The notes: generated from the letters alone by a model not told the origin. A DNA stretch of 64,000 nucleotides from Oceanisphaera avium (GCF_002157875.1 NZ_CP021376.1:372001-436000), one strand, 5' to 3'; numbered from the stretch's first letter, positions 28,988-39,132 are shown. Translations and numbers: made by a program.

Positions 28988-31750
28988 ATGACCGATCTGG
29001 CCCGAGAAATCATGCCAATAAACATTGAGGACGAGCTAAAACGCTCTTACCTAGATTACGCCATGAGCGTAATTGTGGGGCGTGCGCTTCCCGATGTGCG
29101 TGATGGTTTAAAACCAGTGCACCGTCGCGTGCTGTTTGCCATGAATGAACTGGGCAACGACTGGAACAAAGCATACAAGAAATCTGCCCGTGTGGTAGGG
29201 GACGTAATTGGTAAGTATCACCCCCATGGTGATAGCGCCGTTTATGACACTATCGTGCGTATGGCGCAAGATTTCTCGATGCGTTATACCTTGGTGGACG
29301 GCCAAGGTAACTTCGGCTCGGTAGATGGCGACTCCGCCGCCGCGATGCGTTATACCGAAATACGCATGGATAAGATTGCCCATGAATTATTGGCCGATCT
29401 AGATAAAGAAACCGTTGACTGGGTGCCAAACTACGATGGCACCGAGATGATACCGGCTGTAATGCCCACTAAGGTGCCCAACTTATTAGTCAATGGCTCC
29501 TCGGGTATTGCGGTAGGTATGGCCACCAATATTCCGCCTCATAACTTAACTGAGGTCGTCGATGGCTGCTTAGCACTCATTGAAGATGAACACATTACTA
29601 TCGATCAGCTCATTGAACTGATCCCGGGTCCCGACTTTCCTACCGGCGGCATTATTAACGGTAAATCAGGCATTATTGATGCCTACCGTACTGGGCGCGG
29701 TAAAATTTATGTGCGCGCTGTTGCCGAAGTGCAAGTGGATGAAAAGACCGGTCGTGAAACCATTATCGTGTCTGAGTTGCCTTATCAGGTAAACAAAGCC
29801 CGCTTAATCGAAAAAATCGCCGAATTAGTGAAAGAAAAACGCATTGAGGGCATTACTGCTCTGCGCGATGAGTCTGATAAAGACGGCATGCGCATTGTGA
29901 TCGAAGTGCGCCGTGGCGAAGTGGGAGAGGTTATTTTAAATAACTTATATTCACAGACCCAAATGCAGAACGTGTTCGGCATTAATATGGTGGCCCTAGA
30001 TAACAATCAGCCGCGCATCTTTAACTTAAAAGATATGCTGGAATGCTTTATTCAGCACCGTCGTGAAGTAGTAACGCGCCGAACGGTTTTTGAGCTGCGT
30101 AAAGCGCGCGATCGCGCCCATATCTTGGAAGGCTTAGCCATTGCCTTGGCAAATATTGATCCTGTGATTGAGCTGATCCGCGCCTCTTCTACTGCAGCCG
30201 AAGCGAAAGCAGGTCTCATTAGCCGAGGATGGGAGCTGGGTCATGTGGCCAGCATGTTGGAGCAAGCCGGTGATGACGCGGCGCGTCCTGAATGGTTAGA
30301 GCCGGAGTTTGGAATTCGTGAGGGCTTGTATTACCTCACCGAGCAACAAGCGCAAGCGATCCTAGATTTACGTCTGCATCGCTTAACGGGTCTTGAGCAT
30401 GAAAAAATTCTAGAAGAATATAAAAATCTCTTGGTATTAATAGCCGAGTTACTTTATATCCTAAATAACCCGGCGCGGTTAATGGAAGTGATCACCGAAG
30501 AGTTAGAGTTGATCAAAGCTCAATATGGCGATGCCCGTCGTACTGAGATCACCAACTCCAGCTCCGAGATCAATATTGAAGACTTGATCAACCGCGAAGA
30601 TGTGGTGGTGACACTGTCCCATGAAGGGTATGTGAAGTATCAACCGCTGACTGATTATGAAGCTCAGCGTCGTGGTGGCCGTGGTAAATCTGCTACCAAG
30701 ATGAAAGAAGAAGACTTTGTCGAGCGCTTGTTGGTGGCTAATACCCACGACACTATTTTGTGCTTCTCTACTGCGGGTAAAGTGTATTGGTTGAAGGTTT
30801 ATCAATTACCTGAAGCTAGCCGTGCGGCGCGCGGTCGACCTATCGTTAACTTATTGCCGCTAGAGGGTGATGAGCGCATCACCGCTATCTTGCCGGTGCA
30901 AGAGTATTGCGATGATAAGTATGTGTTCTTTGCCACCGCACTGGGTACCGTTAAAAAGACCAGCTTATCGGCCTTTAGTCGTCCTCTAGTGTCGGGTATT
31001 CGCGCCATTAATCTGCGAGAAGGCGATGAGCTCATCGGTGTTGATCTCACCGATGGCAGCAATGAGATTATGTTGTTCTCAGATGCCGGCAAAGTAGTAC
31101 GTTTTGCCGAGGGCAGTGGTCATGATGAAGTGGAAGTGATGGCCGCTGAAGTGATTGACGGCGAAGTAGTAGAAGTTGAAGAGGCCGACGAAGCAGAGAC
31201 GGCGGACACGGGCGAAAGTCGACCCTTTAAAGGGGTGCGCCCTATGGGTCGTACTGCCGCTGGGGTGCGCGGTATTCGCTTAGGTGCGGGTGATAAAGTG
31301 GTGTCTTTGATTATCCCTCGCGGCGAAGGTCCTATCCTCACCGTGACCGAAAACGGCTACGGTAAGCGTACGGCATTAGTTGAATACCCAACTCGCAGTC
31401 GCGGCACCATGGGCGTGTTGTCTATTAAAGTGGGCGAGCGAAATGGTGCGGTAGTGGGTGCAATTCAAGTAGATGATAGTCATGAAATCATGCTTATCAC
31501 CAATGGCGGTATTTTAGTGCGTACCCGCGTATTAGAAGTGAGCCTTATTGGTCGCAACACCGCAGGCGTGCGTTTGATCCGTACCGGAGAAGACGAGCTG
31601 GTGGTGGGTCTACAGCGCATTGAAGAGCCAGAAGAAGACGAGTTACTAGAAGAAGTTGAAGGCAGCGAGAGTGAGGATACTGAGCCCACACTTGATGCGT
31701 CTGCAAGCCCTGTAGAGGGTGAAGACGATAGCGAGCCCGAACAAGAGTAA
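28988..31750 (+). CDS. gyrA: DNA gyrase subunit A
   Basis: This is the breakage-reunion subunit of gyrase. From ATG 28988 ([17 protein letters not shown]) it has 920 residues, longer than the 875 of E. coli. The catalytic Tyr122 is in [11 protein letters not shown]. Quinolone-determining positions are wild type: Ser83 and Asp87 in [10 protein letters not shown]. The GyrA-box [11 protein letters not shown] starts the beta-pinwheel C-terminal domain. An acidic insert of about 40 residues (31112-31231) interrupts that domain, and the tail is also acidic. The 24 codons upstream of 28988 have no family match. Confidence 0.96.
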   Translation: MTDLAREIMPINIEDELKRSYLDYAMSVIVGRALPDVRDGLKPVHRRVLFAMNELGNDWNKAYKKSARVVGDVIGKYHPHGDSAVYDTIVRMAQDFSMRYTLVDGQGNFGSVDGDSAAAMRYTEIRMDKIAHELLADLDKETVDWVPNYDGTEMIPAVMPTKVPNLLVNGSSGIAVGMATNIPPHNLTEVVDGCLALIEDEHITIDQLIELIPGPDFPTGGIINGKSGIIDAYRTGRGKIYVRAVAEVQVDEKTGRETIIVSELPYQVNKARLIEKIAELVKEKRIEGITALRDESDKDGMRIVIEVRRGEVGEVILNNLYSQTQMQNVFGINMVALDNNQPRIFNLKDMLECFIQHRREVVTRRTVFELRKARDRAHILEGLAIALANIDPVIELIRASSTAAEAKAGLISRGWELGHVASMLEQAGDDAARPEWLEPEFGIREGLYYLTEQQAQAILDLRLHRLTGLEHEKILEEYKNLLVLIAELLYILNNPARLMEVITEELELIKAQYGDARRTEITNSSSEINIEDLINREDVVVTLSHEGYVKYQPLTDYEAQRRGGRGKSATKMKEEDFVERLLVANTHDTILCFSTAGKVYWLKVYQLPEASRAARGRPIVNLLPLEGDERITAILPVQEYCDDKYVFFATALGTVKKTSLSAFSRPLVSGIRAINLREGDELIGVDLTDGSNEIMLFSDAGKVVRFAEGSGHDEVEVMAAEVIDGEVVEVEEADEAETADTGESRPFKGVRPMGRTAAGVRGIRLGAGDKVVSLIIPRGEGPILTVTENGYGKRTALVEYPTRSRGTMGVLSIKVGERNGAVVGAIQVDDSHEIMLITNGGILVRTRVLEVSLIGRNTAGVRLIRTGEDELVVGLQRIEEPEEDELLEEVEGSESEDTEPTLDASASPVEGEDDSEPEQE

Positions 31751-31764
31751 TCTTGCAATGTGAT

Positions 31765-31791
31765 AAAGGGGCCTAATGGCCCCTTTTATTT
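31765..31791 (+). terminator. Intrinsic terminator after gyrA
   Basis: AAAGGGGCC and GGCCCCTTTT pair around a short loop, followed by a weak T-rich tail. Confidence 0.85.
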
Positions 31792-31980
31792 GGCTTAGTA
31801 AGGACTTATTACAAAGGGCGATGAGCAAAATCGCTTTGATTTAACCGCCTAGCGGTGTAAAAGGATCTCTTTATAATAAGGCTTTATTTAGACATTAATG
31901 CCGCGACCTAGCGCATCTGCTGGCTAAGGCGAGCCATTAATAAATATATCGATAATTCGCAAATAGGATAACGCAGGGAA

Positions 31981-33066
31981 ATGGCAAACATGGTTTATAA
32001 CTTCAGTGCAGGCCCGGCTATGTTGCCGGTAGAAGTCATGAAGCAGGCACAAGCTGAGTTTCGTAATTTTAACGGCTTAGGTGTCTCTGTGATGGAGCTC
32101 AGCCACCGTAGCAGTGACTTTATTGCAGTGGCCGCGGCTGCCGAGCAAGACTTGCGCGATTTAATGCAAATTCCTGATAATTATAAAGTGTTGTTTTTAC
32201 AAGGCGGTGGCCGTGGTCAATTTGCAGCTGTCGCCATGAATTTGTTAGGAAAAAATGCCAAAGCCGATTATATCGTGACCGGTCAGTGGTCTAAATCAGC
32301 CATTGAAGAAGCAGCCAAATTAGGTGAAATTCGCACGCTCGATGGCTTTGCTGAGGCTGAACAAGGACCGCGTCCTTTGGCGACCAGCTGGGATCTCGAC
32401 CCAAGTGCCGCTTATGTGCATTATTGCCCAAACGAAACCGTAGATGGGATCGAATATCACTTTGTGCCCAAAACCGGTAACGTGCCCTTGGTGGCCGATA
32501 TGTCATCTACTATTTTATCGCGCCCCATTGATGTTACGCAGTTCGGTCTGATTTATGCCGGTGCCCAAAAGAACATCGGGCCATCAGGCTTAGCGGTAGT
32601 GATAGTGCGCGAGGACTTACTTGACCAAGCAGTGCCACAAACCCCGGTTATTATGGATTACGCGGCTATGGCTAAGGCCGACTCTATGGTGAATACGCCG
32701 CCCACCTATGCTTGGTATTTAGCGGGATTGGTTTTTAAATGGTTAAAGCGCCAAGGTGGCTTAACCGCCATGGGTGAGCGCAATAAAGCCAAGGCCGACT
32801 TATTGTATAATTACGTGGATGCCAGCGATTTTTACAGCAATAATGTGCATCCTAAAGCGCGCTCTTGGATGAATATTCCCTTTCAGCTGCGTGATGAAAG
32901 CTTAAATGAGGCGTTCTTAAAGCAAGCGAAAGCGGCCGGTTTAGTGGCGCTAAAAGGCCACCGTTTAGTAGGCGGCATGCGTGCCAGCGTTTATAACGCC
33001 ATGCCGATTGAAGGCGTACAGGCGCTGGTGGACTTCATGGATAAGTTTGCCAAGCAACACGCTTAA
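31981..33066 (+). CDS. serC: Phosphoserine aminotransferase
   Basis: This 361-residue PLP enzyme makes phosphoserine from 3-phosphohydroxypyruvate and also serves pyridoxine synthesis. Motifs are [11 protein letters not shown] at the N-terminus, [17 protein letters not shown], and the PLP-lysine region [15 protein letters not shown] 31981 has AGGGA only 3 nt away; ATG 31990 (MVYNFSAGP) is better spaced and equally likely. It follows gyrA with a 230-nt gap. Confidence 0.95.
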   Translation: MANMVYNFSAGPAMLPVEVMKQAQAEFRNFNGLGVSVMELSHRSSDFIAVAAAAEQDLRDLMQIPDNYKVLFLQGGGRGQFAAVAMNLLGKNAKADYIVTGQWSKSAIEEAAKLGEIRTLDGFAEAEQGPRPLATSWDLDPSAAYVHYCPNETVDGIEYHFVPKTGNVPLVADMSSTILSRPIDVTQFGLIYAGAQKNIGPSGLAVVIVREDLLDQAVPQTPVIMDYAAMAKADSMVNTPPTYAWYLAGLVFKWLKRQGGLTAMGERNKAKADLLYNYVDASDFYSNNVHPKARSWMNIPFQLRDESLNEAFLKQAKAAGLVALKGHRLVGGMRASVYNAMPIEGVQALVDFMDKFAKQHA

Positions 33067-33095
33067 ACCTAAGTCGTCAGTTAAAGATAAAGAAC

Positions 33096-33136
33096 TTTTT
33101 GCCACGGAATACACGCAAAAATACAGACAAAAAAGA
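33096..33136 (+). repeat. TTTTTGCCACG-type intergenic repeat, copy 2
   Basis: It begins TTTTTGCCACGGAATACACG and continues A-rich; copy 1 is at 17720-17757. Downstream, TTTCGTGGC near 33210-33220 is an inverted match to GCCACGAA-like sequence, so the element may extend over about 130 bp as a small inverted-repeat unit between serC and hisC. The ends are uncertain. Confidence 0.4.
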
Positions 33137-33257
33137 TAATTGATACAGGCATATATTTTATAAGACTTACCTTAGAAGTGTGTGTTTAATTGATGTCTAC
33201 TTTCAGTGTCATTTCGTGGCGAGAAATCTTTAAGTTTAAAAAGTTAAAGGAATTTTT

Positions 33258-34367
33258 GTGAGTATTAATTATCTGGCTTTAGCCAACCCAGGCGTGGATA
33301 AGCTACACCCTTATCAGCCGGGCAAGCCTGTTGAAGAATTAGAGCGCGAGTTGGGGATCACTAATAGCATTAAGCTGGCTTCTAATGAAAATCCACTGGG
33401 TTTAGGTCCTAAAGCTCGCGCGGCCATTGAGCGAGCACTGCCTGAGCTGGCGCGCTATCCTGATGCGAATGGTTTTGCCTTAAAGTCGGCGCTGGCTAAA
33501 AAATTAGGGGTAGACACTGAGCAGTTGATTTTAGGAAATGGCTCAAACGAGCTAATTGACTTGGTTTATCATACCTTTGTCAACGCTGAGCATGAGATTG
33601 TTTACTCGCAGTACACTTTTATTGTCTATGCACTGGCGACCCAAAGTCATGGCGCTAAAGCCACAGTAGTGCCTGCTAAAAACTTAGGTCATGACTTAGA
33701 GGCCATGGCTGCGGCGATTACCGAGCGCACTAAGCTGGTGTGTATTACTAATCCTAATAATCCCACCGGTACTTTTTTAACTAAGTCTGAGCTCAGTACT
33801 TTTTTAGCCAAGGTGCCACGCCAAGTATTAGTGATTTTGGATGAGGCTTATACTGAGTATGTCAGCGAGGAGGAGCGCCATCCTTCTATTGACTGGTTGG
33901 CACAATATCCTAACTTAATCGTGTCGCGTACTTTCTCTAAAGCTTATGGCTTGGCGGGGTTGCGTGTCGGATATATGGTGGCACATCCGGAATTGATCAG
34001 TGTGCTAAACCGAGTTCGCGAGCCTTTTAATTGTAATAGTTTGGCGCTGGCAGCAGCAGAAGCGGCATTAGATGACGAAGCTTATCTTGAGGAAGCGGTT
34101 AGCTTAAATCGGCGTGAAATGGCGCGATATGAGCAATTTTTTGATAAGCAGGGGCTGCGTTATGTCAAATCACAAGCAAATTTTATTACGCTTGATTTAC
34201 AGCGCGATGCCAGCGGCGTTTATGAAGCCTTGCTGCGTGAGGGCGTGATTGTACGTCCCATTGCTGGATATGGTCTGCCAAGTTGTTTGCGTATTAGTAT
34301 TGGCTTAGAGCATGAAAATCAGCGCTGTATTGCGGCGATTGAAAAAGTGCTGAGCCAAGGCGTATAA
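33258..34367 (+). CDS. hisC: Histidinol-phosphate/aromatic aminotransferase (HisC2-type)
   Basis: This 369-residue PLP aminotransferase uses a GTG start behind AAGGAA. It has KLASNENPLGLGPKA, NPNNPTGTFL, DEAYTEYV and the PLP lysine in SRTFSKAYGLAGLRVGY. It lies between serC and aroA, where Pseudomonas carries hisC2 in serC-pheA-hisC2-tyrA-aroA, so it may act on both imidazole acetol phosphate and aromatic keto acids. No his operon genes flank it. Substrate assignment is inference. Confidence 0.9.
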   Translation: MSINYLALANPGVDKLHPYQPGKPVEELERELGITNSIKLASNENPLGLGPKARAAIERALPELARYPDANGFALKSALAKKLGVDTEQLILGNGSNELIDLVYHTFVNAEHEIVYSQYTFIVYALATQSHGAKATVVPAKNLGHDLEAMAAAITERTKLVCITNPNNPTGTFLTKSELSTFLAKVPRQVLVILDEAYTEYVSEEERHPSIDWLAQYPNLIVSRTFSKAYGLAGLRVGYMVAHPELISVLNRVREPFNCNSLALAAAEAALDDEAYLEEAVSLNRREMARYEQFFDKQGLRYVKSQANFITLDLQRDASGVYEALLREGVIVRPIAGYGLPSCLRISIGLEHENQRCIAAIEKVLSQGV

Positions 34368-34517
34368 CGCCCCCTTAAAGGATCACTATCAGCTAAGTAA
34401 GCGCTTAGCGTTAAGCGTGGGTGAAAACAGGGCTGCTGTGGCTAAACTTGCCCAAGTTCCGCCGCCCTGTTACCGTCTATTAGTGCTATTGTGTTTATTC
34501 TTACCTCTAGGAATCAT

Positions 34518-35798
34518 ATGGAAAGCCTTAAACTATCTCCCATTGCTCGGGTGGAGGGCACTATTAATCTGCCCGGCTCTAAGTCTTTATCAAACAGAGC
34601 ATTGTTGCTAGCCGCTCAGGCTCAGGGCATCACGCACCTGACTAACCTGCTCGACAGTGATGACACGCGTTATATGCTAGATGCGCTTAAGACGCTGGGG
34701 GTGCGATATGAGTTATCTGCAGATAAAACAGAATGCACAGTTCAAGGACTGGGACGTGCTTTTAGTAGCAGTGAGCCACATTCACTATTTTTAGGTAATG
34801 CAGGGACCGCCATGCGCCCATTATGCGCCGCTTTATGCTTGGGCACCGGTGAATTTACGCTAACTGGTGAGCCGCGCATGTGGGAGCGCCCAATTGGGCA
34901 TTTAGTGGAAGCGTTGCGTGAAGCCGGCGCTGACATTAGCTATTTAAAAGATGAGGGCTATCCGCCGGTATTTATTAATGCCAAAGGCTTATGGGGCGGC
35001 GATGTTTATATCGATGGCTCTGTGTCGAGCCAGTTTTTAACAGCATTGTTAATGGCGGCCCCCATGGCGGCAGGCGATACTCGCGTGCACATTAAAGGCG
35101 AATTAGTATCTAAGCCCTACATTGATATTACGTTGCATACTATGCGCCAGTTTGGCGTTGAGCTAGAGCACGATAACTACCAAACCTTTTATATTAAAGG
35201 GAATCAAACCTATGTATCGCCAGGGCAATTTTTAGTCGAAGGGGATGCTTCTTCGGCCTCTTATTTTCTAGCAGCAGGCGCGATTAAAGGGAAGGTGCGT
35301 GTTACTGGCGTGGGGCGTACTAGCGTACAAGGTGATGTGAAATTTGCCGATGTACTAGAAGCTATGGGAGCTAAAATCACCTGGGGTGAGGATTTTATTG
35401 AAGCACAACATGTCGGGCCACTCACCGCAGTGGATATGGACATGAATCACATTCCTGATGCGGCCATGACCATTGCTACTACGGCCTTATTTGCTAAAGG
35501 CGTCACTCGTATTACTAATATTTATAACTGGCGGGTAAAAGAAACGGATCGTTTATATGCCATGGCGACCGAGCTCAGAAAGCTGGGTGTAGAAGTAGAA
35601 GAAGGGGAAGATTATATTGTAGTGACGCCTAGCGCGCATTTACAAGAAGCTGAAATTGCGACTTATAATGATCATCGAATTGCCATGTGCTTTTCGCTGG
35701 TGGCGTTAAGTGATACGCCGGTGGTAATTTTAGATCCTAAGTGTACTGCGAAAACCTTTCCTGATTACTTCGAACAATTAGCGAGCATTAGCCATTAA
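34518..35798 (+). CDS. aroA: 3-phosphoshikimate 1-carboxyvinyltransferase (EPSP synthase)
   Basis: This enzyme joins shikimate-3-phosphate and PEP in aromatic amino acid synthesis. From ATG 34518 ([20 protein letters not shown]) it has 426 residues, against 427 in E. coli. Signatures are [33 protein letters not shown] and [30 protein letters not shown] fits the glyphosate-sensitive class I form. The frame is open from 34491, but AGGAAT just upstream supports 34518. Confidence 0.96.
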   Translation: MESLKLSPIARVEGTINLPGSKSLSNRALLLAAQAQGITHLTNLLDSDDTRYMLDALKTLGVRYELSADKTECTVQGLGRAFSSSEPHSLFLGNAGTAMRPLCAALCLGTGEFTLTGEPRMWERPIGHLVEALREAGADISYLKDEGYPPVFINAKGLWGGDVYIDGSVSSQFLTALLMAAPMAAGDTRVHIKGELVSKPYIDITLHTMRQFGVELEHDNYQTFYIKGNQTYVSPGQFLVEGDASSASYFLAAGAIKGKVRVTGVGRTSVQGDVKFADVLEAMGAKITWGEDFIEAQHVGPLTAVDMDMNHIPDAAMTIATTALFAKGVTRITNIYNWRVKETDRLYAMATELRKLGVEVEEGEDYIVVTPSAHLQEAEIATYNDHRIAMCFSLVALSDTPVVILDPKCTAKTFPDYFEQLASISH

Positions 35799-35801
35799 TA
35801 A

Positions 35802-35816
35802 GTGAGGAGTGAGGCG
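35802..35816 (+). repeat. 15-bp dispersed repeat, copy 2
   Basis: GTGAGGAGTGAGGCG is identical to 17678-17692. Here it forms the left arm of the aroA hairpin. Confidence 0.5.
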
Positions 35817-35872
35817 TAAAGAGTAGCGGCTAAATACGGCTCACTCACGTTTAATACCTCGCTCCTCATTTT
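35803..35872. terminator. Long hairpin between convergent aroA and merR-type gene
   Basis: TGAGGAGTGAGG (35803-35814) pairs with CCTCGCTCCTCA (35857-35868), 12 bp with one G-U pair, followed by TTTT. The left arm contains the dispersed 15-bp repeat also found at 17678-17692. It probably terminates aroA. Confidence 0.6.
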
Positions 35873-35876
35873 AAGA

Positions 35877-36269
35877 TTAATGGTGCTTCATCTTTTCTAG
35901 GGTGTCGCGAGCTTTGATCTCGGCGGCATCGAGCTCAGCCAGCACTTTAGTAATATCTTCTTGCTGTTGGCGAAGACTGGCACGCTTTTCGGCTATCATG
36001 GCAACCATAGAATGAAGTTGGGGGCGAGTTCGATGCTCGGCATCGTAGAGCTCAAATAGCTCGCGCATTTCTGCCAAGCTAAAGCCTAACCGTTTGCCTC
36101 GTATGGTAAGAGCCAACCTGAACTTATCTTTATGGCTGTAGATACGGGCATTACCTTTGCGCTTGGGAGATAATAGACCCAGTTCTTCATAATGACGTAA
36201 AGTGCGGGGAGTAATTTCAAACTCATGAGCCAACTCAGAAATACTAAAGGTCACTTCCACATTGGGCAT
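35877..36269 (-). CDS. MerR family transcriptional regulator (LiuR-like, no metal-site cysteines)
   Basis: This 130-residue regulator has the MerR winged helix (FSISELAHEFEITPRTLRHYE, RIYSHKDK) followed by IRGKRLGFSLAEMRELFELYD and a long dimerisation coiled coil. It contains no cysteine, so it cannot sense metals like CueR or ZntR. The RGKRLGFSLAE stretch resembles LiuR regulators of branched-chain amino acid and fatty acid breakdown in Shewanella and relatives. No liu genes are near, so its target is unknown. Confidence 0.75.
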   Translation of the reverse strand: MPNVEVTFSISELAHEFEITPRTLRHYEELGLLSPKRKGNARIYSHKDKFRLALTIRGKRLGFSLAEMRELFELYDAEHRTRPQLHSMVAMIAEKRASLRQQQEDITKVLAELDAAEIKARDTLEKMKHH

Positions 36270-36405
36270 GACAACACTCCTTACTCACTATCTTGCTGCA
36301 GATGAGGGCAGACCATACACCTATATTAAGAGGCTGTGAAGCCCGACTTAACTTCATCGAGGATATTACGCTAACTAGGCTATTGCCGACAATAGGGGAA
36401 GAAAG

Positions 36406-36900
36406 GTGTTTATATTCAAGGTTCAAGGTATCGACGGTGGACAAGCAGAAATCCGTATTCAAGCGCTAGATTGGAGCGAGCAGGGCAGCACCCAGTTTAG
36501 TTGTGATAACGATGAACTGGCGGTGATATTGCTGAGCCAATGTCGCTCAGGATCGGGTTTTTTTGATTTATTAGCCGGTACGCGCCCTATGTATGTAGAG
36601 CAGTGGTTAGAATATTTACAAGAAGCGAAGCGGATAAGCAAAGTTGAAGTAAATATTTATAGTCCGCTAGAGGAGGGGTATGCCCAGTTATGTGGCCTAG
36701 ACTCAGAGCAAATTAAAACCCTACTTAACTTAGTCTATCAAGTAGGGGGCTTTAATCGCTTACAAATTATGCGCTATCTTAAGCATCGGCATAGCCCAGC
36801 CAGTATGTCGACACATTATAATGCGGATGAGCTCACCCGCTATCGTTATTTAGGGCAACTGATTAATCAATTAATCCGTTTTAAATCCCCCACGCCGTAA
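36406..36900 (+). CDS. Hypothetical protein, 164 residues
   Basis: The gene starts at GTG 36406, preceded by GGGGAAGAAAG, and the frame is clean with neighbour-like codon use. No signal peptide, membrane segment or metal motif is visible. The C-terminal half looks helical (LDSEQIKTLLNLVYQVGGFN, RLQIMRYLKHRH). I do not recognise the family. It is divergent from the MerR gene and convergent with the EAL gene (3 nt apart), so it is its own unit. Confidence 0.7.
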   Translation: MFIFKVQGIDGGQAEIRIQALDWSEQGSTQFSCDNDELAVILLSQCRSGSGFFDLLAGTRPMYVEQWLEYLQEAKRISKVEVNIYSPLEEGYAQLCGLDSEQIKTLLNLVYQVGGFNRLQIMRYLKHRHSPASMSTHYNADELTRYRYLGQLINQLIRFKSPTP

Positions 36901-36903
36901 AAC

Positions 36904-38715
36904 TTATAACGCCTTAAAATCTGCGAAATCCATGGGCTTAGCAATTAAGTAGCCTTGGATACCATCGATGTGCATCGACTCTAACAGTATTTTTTGCTCT
37001 GCAGTTTCCACTCCCTCAGCAATCACCGCACAGCCTAAGCGCTGAGCGAGATCCACTATCATACGGGTAAACTGCTGGCTGGTATGATCTTGGGCTAATT
37101 GCCGTACTAAGGCGCCTTCAAGCTTGACGTAGTCGGGTTTTATTTCTTTAAGTAAACGAAATGAGCCATATCCTCGGCCAAAGCGACTCACCGCATAGCG
37201 CGCACCACAACTACGTATCACATCTAACAGTCGTTTGGCGGTGACTAATTGATGCTGTAAGACCTGCTCATCGAGCTCAAATACCAGCTTAGAGGTAATA
37301 GCTGGGTCTTTAAGTAAAGTACGCTCTAGCCAAATTAAGAAAGAATTAAGCTGTAAACTAGTAGGGGTTAAGTTAATGGCCCAGCGCTGCTCGGAAAGAG
37401 TACTCTGGCCAATTTGGTGTAAGATCCGTTCAATAATTTTTTGCTCAAAAAGCATCGACATATTAAGGCGTTGCAGCATAGCAAACACAGTGCTGGCAGG
37501 ATAAGTGCCGCCGCTGGCGTTAGGAAAGCGGGTATAAATTTCATTGTAACCAGGCATTTGTGGCTTATAGATATGCACGGGTTGTACTTGAAGTAGCACT
37601 TGATTGTCATCGAGCATGGCCTGTAAACGCTGGCGCCACTGGGTTTCACCTAAGCTGTCTTCGTCTGCTTGGCGAAGAACTAAAGCCCAACTATTTGGCT
37701 CGTCACTTTGTGCTTGGGCAAGTGCTAAGTCAGCACGGGTTAAAACGTGTTCCGCTTTTTGTCCAGCCAGTACTTGAGTAAAGCCAATATAGGCGGCACA
37801 GGCTAATTCATGAATGTGTTGATAGTGAGACAGCTCTTGTTTTAAGCGCTCGCCGAGGCGTTGGGCTAAGGGCTCACATTGACCATTAAATAACACCGCA
37901 ATATCAGTGCCACTTAAGCGATAAATTTGGGCGGTAAGCTCGGACTGGGTAGTTTTGCGGATGATTTTTACTATGTCTAATAAATACTGATCGCCGGCTT
38001 GAAAACCATGGCCAATATTAATGTCTTGTAAGCTGGCGGCGCGCACTATCATCAGCGTATGACTGGCTAGCTGATTTTCCCCATTCAGTAATAATGCTAA
38101 GTCGCGACTAAAGGCAAAGCGATTGCCAAGTAAGGTGAGGTTGTCTTGAAAACTTTGTTGCTGAGCAATGTGCAACTGCTGTTTAACTGTATCTAGCTGA
38201 TGCTTAAAGTCGTGATGTAGGTCGAGTACTAAACCTGCCAGTGGATGAGAGTGAGAAGTAGTGGCAGCGTTAGGATCAAGAATAATGCGTCTTAAATGGC
38301 CACTTTCTGCATGATAACCTCGAGCAAAGCGTCGGTATAAGGCGCCAAATAAGATAAGGGTGACTAGCATTAACGGCACTGAGATACTTAACCAAAGCAC
38401 CGTAGCGGGGCGAGTAATGAGTCGATAATAAAGCTCGGTATCGCCTTGGGAATAATGCTGGTTACCTGCAAGCTGGCCGTACCACCAAGCATGAGTCTCA
38501 TGAGGTAAAGGCGTAGTGCTCACCGTGCTAATAAAGGGTGTGCTGTTATCAAGCGTGGGGGCGGCGGAAAGCGTTAATTGGGTGTGCACTTGTTGCGCTT
38601 GTTGCTTTAAAACCCCATAGCTGCCCCACCAAGGTAATAACAGGCTGAGCAACAGCATAATAAAACCGGCTAACAATATACTTTGGCTAAAGGGATGGTG
38701 TTCCCGCATCATCAC
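36904..38715 (-). CDS. Membrane GGDEF/EAL protein, both domains degenerate (CsrD-like)
   Basis: The 603 residues read as TM1 (about 13-31), a periplasmic loop of about 80 residues, TM2 (about 108-127), a GGDEF-like domain (about 185-335) and an EAL-like domain (about 355-603). The active GGDEF is replaced by SGTDI. In the EAL part the first motif reads NEIYTRF and the metal-binding DDFGTG is SRFGRGYGS, though FELDEQ, AEGVETAEQ and GIQGYLIAKP remain. Cyclase and phosphodiesterase activity are therefore unlikely. CsrD (an RNA-turnover factor) and LapD (a c-di-GMP receptor) share this plan. Confidence 0.8.
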   Translation of the reverse strand: MMMREHHPFSQSILLAGFIMLLLSLLLPWWGSYGVLKQQAQQVHTQLTLSAAPTLDNSTPFISTVSTTPLPHETHAWWYGQLAGNQHYSQGDTELYYRLITRPATVLWLSISVPLMLVTLILFGALYRRFARGYHAESGHLRRIILDPNAATTSHSHPLAGLVLDLHHDFKHQLDTVKQQLHIAQQQSFQDNLTLLGNRFAFSRDLALLLNGENQLASHTLMIVRAASLQDINIGHGFQAGDQYLLDIVKIIRKTTQSELTAQIYRLSGTDIAVLFNGQCEPLAQRLGERLKQELSHYQHIHELACAAYIGFTQVLAGQKAEHVLTRADLALAQAQSDEPNSWALVLRQADEDSLGETQWRQRLQAMLDDNQVLLQVQPVHIYKPQMPGYNEIYTRFPNASGGTYPASTVFAMLQRLNMSMLFEQKIIERILHQIGQSTLSEQRWAINLTPTSLQLNSFLIWLERTLLKDPAITSKLVFELDEQVLQHQLVTAKRLLDVIRSCGARYAVSRFGRGYGSFRLLKEIKPDYVKLEGALVRQLAQDHTSQQFTRMIVDLAQRLGCAVIAEGVETAEQKILLESMHIDGIQGYLIAKPMDFADFKAL

Positions 38716-38830
38716 AATCCTTGTTAAAACGGGCGAGATAAAGAAGTTAAGAATATCACTAAGGGAGTCATAAGAATATATTTACCCTAATGAAACAAGA
38801 GGTAAGAACAGAATAGTGTACAGAAGAAGT

Positions 38831-38906
38831 TGGCTCCCCCTGCTGGACTTGAACCAGCGACATACGGATTAACAGTCCGGCGTTCTACCGACTGAACTAA
38901 GGGGGA
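38831..38906 (-). tRNA. tRNA-Asn(GTT), copy 4 (distal)
   Basis: This 76-nt cloverleaf includes the encoded CCA. Anticodon GTT lies in CTGTTAA; the acceptor stem is TCCCCCT with AGGGGGA. It is farthest from the promoter, and its upstream spacer differs slightly from the others. Confidence 0.97.
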
Positions 38907-38943
38907 ATAAACAGGTGGTGTATCTGGCTGATTAGGCCGAAAT

Positions 38944-39019
38944 TGGCTCCCCCTGCTGGACTTGAACCAGCGACATACGGATTAACAGTCCGGCGTTCTA
39001 CCGACTGAACTAAGGGGGA
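38944..39019 (-). tRNA. tRNA-Asn(GTT), copy 3
   Basis: Identical 76-nt gene, 113 bp from its neighbours on each side, with encoded CCA and anticodon GTT. Confidence 0.97.
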
Positions 39020-39056
39020 ATAAAACGGTACTGCTCTTGGCTTGTTAGGCCGAAAT

Positions 39057-39132
39057 TGGCTCCCCCTGCTGGACTTGAACCAGCGACATACGGATTAACA
39101 GTCCGGCGTTCTACCGACTGAACTAAGGGGGA
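39057..39132 (-). tRNA. tRNA-Asn(GTT), copy 2
   Basis: Identical 76-nt gene; the spacers on either side (37 nt) are identical to each other, showing recent tandem duplication. Confidence 0.97.

Noticed and set aside
29234..29248. Quinolone-resistance change in GyrA
   Set aside because: Ser83 and Asp87 are both the wild-type residues.
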